Assembly: GCA_902826835.1 (NCBI GenBank)
Contig: CADEGH010000013.1
Location: 48,914-112,913, forward strand
DNA length: 64,000 nt
Direction of reading: 5' to 3'
DNA from: an uncultured bacterium
Lineage (GTDB): Bacteria > Planctomycetota > GCA-002687715
Positions 25,671-33,952 of this stretch are shown here, one piece after another. The position numbers and the translations under genes are program-made. The notes beneath the pieces were generated by a model that saw nothing but the letters and a program-made list of their open reading frames with translations, was not told where the DNA came from and did not search any database. Numbering within the stretch: the stretch's first letter is position 1; every line of letters starts with the position of its first letter.

Positions 25671-27008
25671 ATGCGGCCAGGCAAGACTCGTGTCGTCATT
25701 TTGGGCGGTGGATTCGGTGGTATCTACACCGCGCTTCGCCTCGAGAAGACCCTGAGACGGAGCGACGACATCGAGGTCACGCTGATCAACGGGGACAATT
25801 TTTTCCTCTTCACGCCGATGCTGCACGAAGTGGCAGCAAGTGATCTCGATCCGACGCACATCGTCAATCCCATTCGGAAACTGATTCGCCGGGCCAACTT
25901 CCTGCGAGGTCGGGTGACCGGAGTCGATTGGGAGGCCAAGGTCGTGCAGGTCGAGCACGGAGACGACGGCCACGGGCACGAGGTTCCCTACGATCATCTC
26001 GTGATCGGGCTCGGATCGGTGTCGAACCACTTCGGACTCCCGGGCGTTTCGGAGCACGCGTTCGACATGAAGAGCATCGATGACGCGATCTCCCTCCGCA
26101 GTCGACTCATCGAGTGCCTCGAAACCGCTGACACCGAGTGTGCTTGCGAACTGCGTCGGGAGTTACTCACCATCGTCGTGGCAGGTGGTGGTTTCGCGGG
26201 CATCGAAACGGCGGCTTCCGTGCACGACTTTCTTTCCGAGGCGAAGCCTTTCTACGGCAACTTGCGAAGCGAGTCGATTCGTGTCCAGGTTATCCACGCT
26301 GGAGAGGAAGTGCTGCCGGAACTCGGGCCTGCGCTCGGTGGTTATGCCCGCAAGAAACTCGAGGGGAGGGGCGTCGAAGTCTTCACCAGTCGCAAAGTGG
26401 CCTCCTTCACCGGCCGCGTGGTGACTTTGGACGACGGAACGCGCTCTTCGGCGGCCACCCTGATTTGGACGGCCGGCACCTCGCCTCACCCGTTGATTCG
26501 AAGCCTCGACTTGCCAAAAGAGCGGGGGCGCATTGCGGTGGACGCCACCTTCCGGGTGCCTGGGCACGAGGGTGTGTGGGCCCTCGGAGACGCGGCCGCG
26601 GTCCCAGACTGCCAAGGTTCGGGCTTCTGCCCCCCGACCGCGCAGCATGCGAGCCGCCAGGGCCGCATCCTGGCGGACAATATTGTCGCCGCAATTCGCG
26701 GTCGCGGCGAACCTCGTCCCTTCCGATTCCGGGCACTGGGGCAGTTGGCATCGCTGGGTCACCGGACGGGCGTAGCGCGCATTCTCGGTTGCAACTTCAG
26801 TGGCTTCGTCGCGTGGTGGCTTTGGCGGACCGTCTACCTCTTCAAGCTACCTCGCATCGAGAAGAAGCTGCGGGTCATGTTGGATTGGACTCTCGATTTG
26901 TTCTTCAGTAAAGACTTGGTTCAGTTTCAGGGGGCGCCTCGGCACTCCGCCTCGCGACCACCCCGGGAATTGATGGCGAGTGTAGGGGCAGAGGGAGGTG
27001 GATCATGA
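25671..27008 (+). CDS. ndh: Type II NADH:quinone oxidoreductase (NDH-2)
   Basis: A 445-residue single-subunit flavoprotein at the inner face of the membrane. It has an N-terminal FAD-binding VVILGGGFGGIYTAL, then TPMLHEVAAS, a second dinucleotide fold TIVVAGGGFAGIETA for NADH, WALGDAAAVPD, and the quinone-site pattern PPTAQHASRQG. The C-terminal amphipathic and hydrophobic helices (FVAWWLWRTVYLFKLPRIEKK) anchor it to the membrane. It passes electrons from NADH to quinone without pumping protons. The stop overlaps the subtilase start as ATGA. Confidence 0.92.
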   Translation: MRPGKTRVVILGGGFGGIYTALRLEKTLRRSDDIEVTLINGDNFFLFTPMLHEVAASDLDPTHIVNPIRKLIRRANFLRGRVTGVDWEAKVVQVEHGDDGHGHEVPYDHLVIGLGSVSNHFGLPGVSEHAFDMKSIDDAISLRSRLIECLETADTECACELRRELLTIVVAGGGFAGIETAASVHDFLSEAKPFYGNLRSESIRVQVIHAGEEVLPELGPALGGYARKKLEGRGVEVFTSRKVASFTGRVVTLDDGTRSSAATLIWTAGTSPHPLIRSLDLPKERGRIAVDATFRVPGHEGVWALGDAAAVPDCQGSGFCPPTAQHASRQGRILADNIVAAIRGRGEPRPFRFRALGQLASLGHRTGVARILGCNFSGFVAWWLWRTVYLFKLPRIEKKLRVMLDWTLDLFFSKDLVQFQGAPRHSASRPPRELMASVGAEGGGS

Positions 27009-28480
27009 CACCTCGTGCGGACAGCGCCTTGCAAGGCCATTTGCATTCCCATCTCCCTAATCGTTTTGCCGTGCTCCCGACCAGCGCGCGATTCGGCATC
27101 GACCCGGTACGGGAGGGGCAGGGAATTACCATCGCGATCCTTGACAGTGGGTTCTTTCCCCACCCCGATCTCGTGCAGCCGGTATCGCGGATCAAAGCTT
27201 ACGTGGATCTCAGTGGCGAAGCGGCGGAGTTGGATGGTAGCGGTAGTCCGAGCGAGCAGGCCTGGCACGGAACGCAGACGGCGTGTGTCGCCGCCGGGAA
27301 CGGATGGCTGTCGGATGGGCTATACCGGAGTTTGGCGCCGGCTGCGGAGGTGGTGCTCGTGAAAGTCGGGCAGGGGGGGCGCATCACGGACGACGCGCTC
27401 GTACGGGGCTTGGACTGGATCAGACGGAGACGGCGACGGCTGGGAATTCGCGTCGCCAGCCTCTCCTGTGCCGGCGACGTTCCGACGGGTGCGTCTTCCA
27501 GCCCGGTCGATCTCGCGGCCGAGCGCGCGGTCAGGGCGGGCATTGTCGTGGTCGCAGCCGCCGGCAACGGCGGGCGCCAGGGCCGGTGGGCCGTGCTCCC
27601 ACCCGCCAGTGCCCCGTCCGTGATCACCGTCGGCGGCTACGACGATCAAAACCAGCTCTCCGGGCGAGTGCGGGTGCCGTGGCATTCGAGTTTCGGACCC
27701 AATTCGCTTGGCATGCCCAAGCCCGAAGTGGTCGCCCCCGCGGCGTGGGTCGCGGCGCCGATTCTGCCGGGAACACCCGCGGAACGGGAGGCGGTGGCCC
27801 TCTCCGAATTGCAAGTGGCGCCGGATTACGCCCTTCCAAAGCTCGTGGAACAACACGCGACGGAATTGGGCTGGCCGGCGGCGGCCGCGCAATACACACC
27901 GGACGTGATCCGCCGCGAGGTCGAGCGCCGACTCCAGCAGAGCCGGGTCGTCAGCGCCCATTACCAAAACGTGGACGGGACCTCGTTTGCCGCACCGGTC
28001 GTCGCGTCGATTGTCGCCCTGCTGATCGAGGCTCGTCCTTCCCTCACGCCGGCGGATGTCAAGAGAATCATGCTCGGGACGGCGGACCGCATCCCGGGAA
28101 TGTCTTCGCGCGAGCAGGGTTTCGGGGCGGTGGATGCCCGCAGGGCGCTTAGCCGAGCCGAGGACGCTGGGTCCCCCTACTTGCCCGGCCATTTTCAGGA
28201 AGTGGAGGGCGCGCGGGGGAGCGCGACTTTCCACTTTCACGCTCCGGCGGCCACCTCCGTCGAACTCTGCGGCTCGTTCACCGAGTGGGAGAATTCTCCG
28301 GTCGAGTTGGTGCGCGACCCCGCCGGGGTGTGGACCGGCAGAGTCGACGGCCTCACTTCCGGGCGCCACCCCTACAAGTTTCGCGTCGATGGGACGGTGT
28401 GGGTGGCGGATCCTGCGCAATCCGCGGAGGAAGACGATGGTCATGGAGGGACCAATTCAATTTTGGTGGTGCGGTCATGA
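27005..28480 (+). CDS. Intracellular subtilase fused to a C-terminal glycogen-binding-type domain
   Basis: A 491-residue S8 serine protease with no signal peptide. The catalytic triad is D47 (AILDSGF), H88 (WHGTQTA) and S327 (DGTSFAAP), with oxyanion Asn188 (AAAGNGG). From about residue 398 a domain with FHFHAPAATSVELCGSFTEW, then SGRHPYKFRVDGTVW and ADP, matches the AMPK/CBM48 glycogen-binding fold. The fusion implies a protease held on an alpha-glucan, unusual for this family. It lies between NADH dehydrogenase and aquaporin in an operon that also encodes a GH63-like glucosidase. Both flanking junctions are ATGA overlaps. Confidence 0.85.
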   Translation: MTPRADSALQGHLHSHLPNRFAVLPTSARFGIDPVREGQGITIAILDSGFFPHPDLVQPVSRIKAYVDLSGEAAELDGSGSPSEQAWHGTQTACVAAGNGWLSDGLYRSLAPAAEVVLVKVGQGGRITDDALVRGLDWIRRRRRRLGIRVASLSCAGDVPTGASSSPVDLAAERAVRAGIVVVAAAGNGGRQGRWAVLPPASAPSVITVGGYDDQNQLSGRVRVPWHSSFGPNSLGMPKPEVVAPAAWVAAPILPGTPAEREAVALSELQVAPDYALPKLVEQHATELGWPAAAAQYTPDVIRREVERRLQQSRVVSAHYQNVDGTSFAAPVVASIVALLIEARPSLTPADVKRIMLGTADRIPGMSSREQGFGAVDARRALSRAEDAGSPYLPGHFQEVEGARGSATFHFHAPAATSVELCGSFTEWENSPVELVRDPAGVWTGRVDGLTSGRHPYKFRVDGTVWVADPAQSAEEDDGHGGTNSILVVRS

Positions 28481-29256
28481 AACATCGCGTCACGTCCGAA
28501 GCCATGGCCGACGGATTGGGGTTGGCGATCTTCATGCTGGTTGCCATGACCGGTGCAACGATTCTGGAGGCCCCGGTTTGGGGAGTGCCAAGCCTGATCC
28601 CGTGGGCGTCCCTACGGCGACTGCTCATGGGCGCCTTGATGGGATTCACCGCGTTTTTCCTGATTCGCTCGCGCCTGGGCCAGTTCTCAGGCGCCCATTT
28701 CAATCCGGCGGTCACCCTCGCGTTCCTGAGGCTCGGCCGATTGTCCCGCGCCGCGGCGATGATCTACATCGCTGCCCAATGTGCGGGGGCGCTGCTCGGA
28801 GTCGCGATTGCCCGCCTGATTTTGGGGGTGGCGAGCGAACAGCCACCCGTGGATTTTGTCGCCACGGTGCCGACGCCAGGCCGATCGGCGATCGCCTTCG
28901 CGGCGGAGTTGGTGATGGCTGGCGCACTGTTCGGCATCGTGTTGGAACTCGCGAGTCGGGAACGACTCAAAGCCGCTGCCCCCGCCGCGGCCGGGTGCTT
29001 GGTCGCGGCCTACATTTTCCTGGCGGCTCCTCTGACTGGAATGAGTATCAACCCGGCCCGGACTCTCGGATCGTTCGTCCTGGCCGGGCATTGGGAACAC
29101 TACTGGATCTACACGGGGGCGCCCTTGCTCGGAATGCAGATGGCGGCGCATCTCCACCTGTGGAAACGCACCGCCATCGAATGTCCGAAGATCCCTCTCC
29201 ACGCGGCGGCTAGTTGCCGCTACTGCTCAGATCAAGGGGCAGCGTCCCAAAGGTAA
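28477..29256 (+). CDS. MIP family channel (aquaporin/glycerol facilitator-like)
   Basis: A 259-residue protein with six transmembrane helices and both pore NPA motifs: FSGAHFNPAVTL and GMSINPARTLGS. Residues after the second NPA and a small pore-lining composition suggest water or small neutral solutes. The C-terminal tail of about 40 residues with three Cys (in ECPKI and SCRYCSD) is unusual. It ends inside the convergent secreted-protein gene by 25 bases. Start ATG 28477 overlaps the subtilase stop. Confidence 0.9.
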   Translation: MKHRVTSEAMADGLGLAIFMLVAMTGATILEAPVWGVPSLIPWASLRRLLMGALMGFTAFFLIRSRLGQFSGAHFNPAVTLAFLRLGRLSRAAAMIYIAAQCAGALLGVAIARLILGVASEQPPVDFVATVPTPGRSAIAFAAELVMAGALFGIVLELASRERLKAAAPAAAGCLVAAYIFLAAPLTGMSINPARTLGSFVLAGHWEHYWIYTGAPLLGMQMAAHLHLWKRTAIECPKIPLHAAASCRYCSDQGAASQR

Positions 29257-31136
29257 TTGCCCGCGTTTGGCGTGAAGGTGATGCTGCCCACGGTGTTCGT
29301 CGCGAGGGCGTTCACGATGTTGGTCGCGGAGTTGAGGGTGTAGATCATGCCGAGGGTACCCGGATTGGGTCCGGCCGCCGGTCCACCCGCGCTATTGAAG
29401 GCGGTTTGCCCCCCGTTCGTGGCCCCGGTGTTGCCCGCGCTGATGCCGAGCATCATGAGCGCGGTGTGACCGGCAAGTCCGCCGAGGCCGTCCATCGTGA
29501 CCACTCCGCTGGTGTCGAACTCGATGCCGTAGGTGTTCGCGGCAGCGACCCCGAAGTGGGGCACGCCCGTGTACTGAACGCGGAAGGTGGTGGCAGTCGG
29601 CGACGTGATGGCGATATTGGCGCCGCCGATACTGGCATCGAGATCACCCCAGAAGCCCACGAAGGGGGGCCCGGTGAGGGCGGCGGTGACATTGGCGGCA
29701 AATCCGATATCCGCGGCGCCGAAGGTGACACGACCGTTCGAGCTGACGTGCATGATGCTGTAGCTCGTTCCGTAGAAGGGGATGGTCGCGCCGGGCCGGC
29801 AGATGGGCGGAGCCGAGAGGCTCACCGAGACAACGGAGTCATCGCCGTTCGGTCCCGCCACCGGGCCGGGCGTCGCGATGTCGAGCTGGCAGGCTTGGCT
29901 CAGGGCGAAGCCCAACGGCATGGTCCCGTCGATGTGAACCTGTTGCGCGGAAACGGTTGCGGGGACCGGTCCGGTGTTGGCGTTGGCGGTGAATCCCCCG
30001 AAGAAGGGGCTCGGCAAGAAGTTCGGGCCGCCGTTCAGGAAAAACGTGGTGATGTCCGCGGGGTTGATGTTGATGATCTGCCCGTCGGGCAACACGAGTC
30101 CGGTCGCACATCCCGGCAAGGTCGCGGAGTAGTTGATGGCGGCCTCCCACAGGGATCCCGGGGTGCCGTTGACGGCAAAGGTCGCGGTGCTGTTGGTGCA
30201 GGAGGAGGTGAGGGCTTTGGCTCCGGCCGAGGCGGTGACGCCGTCGATGGTCAAGCTGGAGTTGCCGTTCACCTGCCAGTCTGCCGCCGTGCCGGTCAGG
30301 GCGAGGTCGAAGTTGTCCCATGCGGATGTGTTGCCGACGGCGCCGCCGGAGAAGAACCGAAAGCCGGCGGGCGTGCCCGCAGGCGTGGCTCCGCCATTCA
30401 GGAAGAGCGACCCGGGCGCAAAGGAAACCGCGCCCGACCAGCAGGTCGCGCCGACTGGCTTCACGCGGATGGCCAGCACTTGGTTGGTCGTGAAATCCAA
30501 TTCCCACTCGACTCGATGCCACGTGTTCACGGGCAGATTCTGGAATGCGGGGTCGGTGATCGCGACCTGGACGGCGGCAGAATTGGCGGCGTTGGTGCCG
30601 ACCATGTTGAGCCCCCAGCCGGTGGCGGTGTTGATGTCATTCCAGGTGAAGAGCAGGATGGCGGTCCGGTTGGTCGAGGCGGGCGGAGCCCCGTACGTCG
30701 CCAACGAGAGGCTCGCCAAGTTTTGCGCGGTCGGAAGGATGCCCTGGTAGTTGAAGCAAACGTCGACGGACACCCGTACGATTCCGGTGAGGGGGTAAGT
30801 CACTCCGTCCCGCTGTCCGCGGGCCGGCCCAGCGGCGCTAGCGCTACCGGAGACGAATTGAGCGCCTCCCGTTGAATTGGCGGGGATGCCCAGCACGTTG
30901 CCCGCGTAGGTGAACGCGTTGAATGCGGTGCTGCCGGCTGGACTGAAGAATTGGTTGGCCACCGGATTTCCGGCCGGCTGTCCCGCCAAGGGCACACCCG
31001 CGCCGGAGGCGTTGATGCTTTCCGGGGTGGCGTTGTTCTCGAAATCCAGGGTCAACTGCGCGGGGGCCACCCCCACCAGTGCGAAAGCCAGAACTGCGAC
31101 CACTCCTCCGGGGAGGAGACTTACTCTCTTCTTCAT
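29232..31136 (-). CDS. Large secreted protein with concanavalin-like and nidogen-like domains
   Basis: A 634-residue exported protein with a signal peptide cleaved near GVAPAQ. The N-terminal half has the look of a laminin-G/concanavalin-like jelly roll (FTWNDINTATGWGLNMVG; WHRVEWELDF; AWDNFDLALTG). The middle carries DGQIININPADITTFFLN, as in the proteins at 105 and 16657. The C-terminal domain has HVSSNGRVTFGAAD, FVGFWGDLDASIGG and a final NYLWDAAP. The function is unknown; a surface or released structural or binding protein is likely. Its start lies 125 bp from the divergent sigma-factor gene. Confidence 0.8.
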   Translation of the reverse strand: MKKRVSLLPGGVVAVLAFALVGVAPAQLTLDFENNATPESINASGAGVPLAGQPAGNPVANQFFSPAGSTAFNAFTYAGNVLGIPANSTGGAQFVSGSASAAGPARGQRDGVTYPLTGIVRVSVDVCFNYQGILPTAQNLASLSLATYGAPPASTNRTAILLFTWNDINTATGWGLNMVGTNAANSAAVQVAITDPAFQNLPVNTWHRVEWELDFTTNQVLAIRVKPVGATCWSGAVSFAPGSLFLNGGATPAGTPAGFRFFSGGAVGNTSAWDNFDLALTGTAADWQVNGNSSLTIDGVTASAGAKALTSSCTNSTATFAVNGTPGSLWEAAINYSATLPGCATGLVLPDGQIININPADITTFFLNGGPNFLPSPFFGGFTANANTGPVPATVSAQQVHIDGTMPLGFALSQACQLDIATPGPVAGPNGDDSVVSVSLSAPPICRPGATIPFYGTSYSIMHVSSNGRVTFGAADIGFAANVTAALTGPPFVGFWGDLDASIGGANIAITSPTATTFRVQYTGVPHFGVAAANTYGIEFDTSGVVTMDGLGGLAGHTALMMLGISAGNTGATNGGQTAFNSAGGPAAGPNPGTLGMIYTLNSATNIVNALATNTVGSITFTPNAGNYLWDAAP

Positions 31137-31261
31137 GTTGGGACTCTCAACTTGGCTCCGGATCCAGGCACGGTCTTGGCCGGTCCATGGCCCCAGGAGC
31201 GGTTCAGGAAACTCGAACGGCTAAGTCACGGGAATTACAGATCGACCCGGGTCATCTGTCA

Positions 31262-31939
31262 ATGCCCAATCCGAGAAGAGACCTGGTCGAACCGGCCGAA
31301 GTGGCCTACGATGCCGCCATGGATTCGGACCCTTCCGAATTGGGGGCTTTGTCACCTGCCAACGGTGACATGTCCCTCGTCGAGCGCCTGCGGCGCGGCG
31401 ATGAAGCGGCCTTCGCGAGCCTGGTGGAGCAGTTCGGCCCCCGCATGCTCGCAGCGACGCGGCGCATCCTCGTTCAGGAAGAAGAGGCTCAAGACGCGGT
31501 TCAGGAAGCGTTCTTTCAGGCTTTTCGGGCTTTGGGGCAGTTCTCCGGACAGTCGAGCCTGGGGACCTGGATCCACCGAATCGCCATCAATGCCCCGCTT
31601 ATGCGTTTGCGCTCGAAAAAGCGGCGGCCGGAGACGTCGATCGAGGATTTGTTGCCCAAGTTTGACGGCGGTGGTCACCAGATCGATGCCCAATCCTGGG
31701 CCGACCCCGAGTCGGTTTGTTCGGCGGAAGAGATGAAACGTATCGTCCGACGCGGCATCGAAGAGTTGCCGGAGTCCTTTCGTACCGTGCTCGTCCTTCG
31801 CGATATCGAGGAGCTCGATACCGAGGAAACCGCTCAGCTTATTGGAATCACCTCGAACGCCGTCAAGGTGCGGCTGCATCGGGCGCGCCAAGCGCTCAAA
31901 ACTTTGATCGAGCCCTACCTCTTGGAAAAACGAGGATGA
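31262..31939 (+). CDS. ECF-type RNA polymerase sigma factor
   Basis: A 225-residue sigma-70 family protein. Region 2 is visible as EAAFASLVEQFGPRMLAAT, EAQDAVQEAFFQAF and GTWIHRIAIN. Region 4 is LPESFRTVLVLRDIEEL, then TEETAQLIGITSNAVKVRLHRAR. It should redirect RNA polymerase in response to an envelope or stress signal. The start is uncertain: ATG 31262 gives an N-terminal extension, and ATG 31319 would give 206 residues. The stop overlaps the anti-sigma gene as ATGA, so the two are made together. The adjacent divergent secreted-protein gene is a possible target. Confidence 0.92.
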   Translation: MPNPRRDLVEPAEVAYDAAMDSDPSELGALSPANGDMSLVERLRRGDEAAFASLVEQFGPRMLAATRRILVQEEEAQDAVQEAFFQAFRALGQFSGQSSLGTWIHRIAINAPLMRLRSKKRRPETSIEDLLPKFDGGGHQIDAQSWADPESVCSAEEMKRIVRRGIEELPESFRTVLVLRDIEELDTEETAQLIGITSNAVKVRLHRARQALKTLIEPYLLEKRG

Positions 31940-32319
31940 ACTGCCAAACGTTGCGTCAGAAACTCGCCGAGTACGTGGGCGAGATGCTCCCGGCGGCGGA
32001 CCGGGACGCGCTCAGCGCGCACATCCTCGGCTGCACCGAGTGCACCGCCCTCGTGAAGCCGCTCCGGGATCTCGCCTGCCGAGAGGTCATCGATTCCCTC
32101 GCGGACTACCTGGACGGCACCATGTCTGGGGCTGATAGCCGCAGTCTGGCGCTCCATCTGGAGCTGTGCACCGAGTGTGAGGATTACCTCGACGCGTACC
32201 AGCAGACGATCAGGCTCGCCAAGACGTCTTCGGAGCCCCCTTGTCTCGACCCACCGCTCCCCGACGCCCTCGTGAGAACGGTGCTGGCGTGGCGCAACCG
32301 GCCGCCGGAGGCTCGCTGA
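31936..32319 (+). CDS. Anti-sigma factor with two zinc-finger (zf-HC2) modules
   Basis: A 127-residue soluble protein with two copies of the zf-HC2/ZAS motif. The first has Cys3 and HILGCTEC; the second has Cys near 48 and LHLELCTEC. Such modules bind ECF sigma factors and release them on a signal, often oxidation at the zinc cysteines. No transmembrane segment follows, so it would act in the cytoplasm. The ATGA overlap with the sigma gene strongly supports pairing. The tandem duplication is less usual than a single module. Confidence 0.85.
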   Translation: MNCQTLRQKLAEYVGEMLPAADRDALSAHILGCTECTALVKPLRDLACREVIDSLADYLDGTMSGADSRSLALHLELCTECEDYLDAYQQTIRLAKTSSEPPCLDPPLPDALVRTVLAWRNRPPEAR

Positions 32320-32766
32320 TCAAGCGCGCTTTAGGCTGAGGATTGGGCCGTCGTCGCCCATCGAGAGGTGGATCTGTGTTCCATCGAACTGATGGGATGC
32401 GACATCCTCCTGCGCCTGTTTCTCGCCGTTGACTTCCTTGGTCGTGAGCTGAATTTGTTTGCCGACTTCTTTCCAGGTCCCACTCGCGCGGGTGCTTCCG
32501 CCGAACATGGGGGGCAGTCCGGTGCTGACGACAAAAGTCCCATCCTTCTTCAGCTCGAGTTCGATCTTGATCGCGGCCGCCATCTCCTTCAGCACTTTGG
32601 GATCCATGGGAACCGGGCTCTTCTTGCCGAGTTCGCCGAGCAATGCGTCGATGCTGGCCGAGTCGGTGGACCACTTGCCCACGAGCGCGGAGTCCGCGCT
32701 CCCCCCACAGGAGGCGAGGGTCGAAATTGCCAGGGTGAGAAGGCAGAAGCCGAAGAGTGCGCGCAT
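32320..32766 (-). CDS. Predicted lipoprotein with lipocalin-like domain
   Basis: A 148-residue protein with lipobox TLASC (Cys20). The remainder resembles lipocalin-like/DUF-type small beta-barrels: LVGKWSTDSASI at the start, IELELKKDGTFVVST, GTWKEVGKQIQLTTKEVNG and a closing ILSLKRA. It should be anchored in the membrane facing the periplasm and may bind a small hydrophobic ligand, though this is a guess from fold pattern. Its stop abuts that of the anti-sigma gene as TGATCA. Confidence 0.7.
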   Translation of the reverse strand: MRALFGFCLLTLAISTLASCGGSADSALVGKWSTDSASIDALLGELGKKSPVPMDPKVLKEMAAAIKIELELKKDGTFVVSTGLPPMFGGSTRASGTWKEVGKQIQLTTKEVNGEKQAQEDVASHQFDGTQIHLSMGDDGPILSLKRA

Positions 32767-32848
32767 CAGTGAGACTCCTTGAGACCATCGAAGCAGGTCG
32801 AAACCCGCCGCTCCGGCCGGAGTGTAACAGCCGGGGGCGCCGGGGGAC

Positions 32849-33952
32849 CTAATCCCGGGGAAGGAGGCTGCGCACGGCCGATTCGAGTCCTGGTCCGTGG
32901 AGATCGCGGAATCGGATTCGGCCTTCCACGTCAATTCCGAACACGGCCGGCCATCCGGTGACGTTATAGGTGCGAGCAATCGGTCCGTCCGTGGATCCGT
33001 CGAGCCAGTGCCGCCAGGGCAGGTCGGCCTTGTCGAGGCCCGCCTTCGCGTCGGTCTTGGCGTCGCTATTGACACCCAAGAACTGGAACCGCTCGCTGGA
33101 AAATCGTTGGACGAGCGACCGCTCGTCCGGGTGCCGCAGGACGCAGGGTCCTCACCAAAAGCCCCAGAACGAGAGCACCACCACCTTGCCCCGCAGATCG
33201 CGGAGTCTCATGATTTCGCCCCGGTCGTTCGGACCCTCGATATCCGGGGCCTGACATCCGAGGGCGATCGTGCGAAGGTCGTAGAGGTCCGTCGCCGCTC
33301 GCTGGCCGAGCGTATAGCTCGAGTCGATTCCCAAGTCCCCGAACTCGGCGCTCACTCGCGAGAGCAGCGCCTCGGCCGAGGATCGCAGGGGGTCGACCGC
33401 GCTCTTGGCAGGAATGCGCGCGAGATCTGCCCAGAGCGCATCCGCGGCCCGCATGTCTCGGCGCGCGCGGACGTAGAGAGAAGTGCCCAAGAGTTCACGC
33501 GACCCGGTCCGGTCTTCGATCGATCGAAGCCAAGCGTCGCACCAGGGCTCGGAGCTCCACTCGAGTTGGCTGATCCAGGCCGGCAGCCGTGGATGGCGCA
33601 CATGGTGGTTCAAGAGGATTTGCCGCGCTTCGTCTTCCGAGGTGCCGCCGGCCCGCACCTGGAGGATCCACAGGGGGGCCTCGATGGACTCGCTCGGGTG
33701 ACCGTGCGTGGCGCAGATGGCCAACACGGCGCTTGCGACCGCCGATTTCTCCGGGAGATGGGTCCGCAAGTACTGTTGGCGTTCCGGTCCCGCGGGGAGG
33801 GCCTTGGAATCCGAGATCACCCGATCGACGGCCTGTTCGTAAGCGGCGATCCTCGCTCTGATCTCGGCCTCGACCTTCATCGGTGGAGCCCCATCCTGCG
33901 CGAGGATCGAGAGCGAGAGGGTCAGGAGAAGCAAGCCAGTCTGCAGCTTCAT
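32849..33952 (-). CDS. TlpA-like thiol-disulfide oxidoreductase, probable selenoprotein (UGPC active site)
   Basis: A 367-residue exported protein if the in-frame TGA at 33152-33154 is read as selenocysteine (U267). Signal peptide: start ATG 33952, cleavage near SILAQD. The N-terminal 220 residues are helical and unrecognised. The TlpA/ResA domain starts at APDIEG, then LRGKVVVLSFWGFW, then U-GPC, where the family has WCGPC. After the UGA the frame stays open and family-like (FQFLGVNSDAKT; TYNVTGWPAVFGIDVEGRI) to TAG 32849. It probably reduces or exchanges disulfides in the periplasm. Start overlaps the HExxH-protein stop as ATGA. The alternative is a one-base pseudogene. Confidence 0.85.
33109..33128 (-). 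promoter_or_regulatory. Candidate bacterial SECIS hairpin in the TlpA-like gene
   Basis: In the mRNA, 23 nt after the UGA, GGACGAGC pairs perfectly with GCTCGTCC around the loop GGTC. The loop begins 32 nt downstream of the UGA. Bacterial SECIS elements have an apical loop with G at the first positions, about 16-37 nt after UGA, and the E. coli fdhF loop also contains GGUC. This is the element SelB would bind to insert selenocysteine. Confidence 0.75.

Noticed and set aside
33152..33154. UGA in the TlpA-like gene as an ordinary nonsense mutation
   Set aside because: It falls exactly on the catalytic Cys codon, the frame is intact on both sides, and a SECIS-like hairpin follows. A sequencing error cannot be fully excluded.
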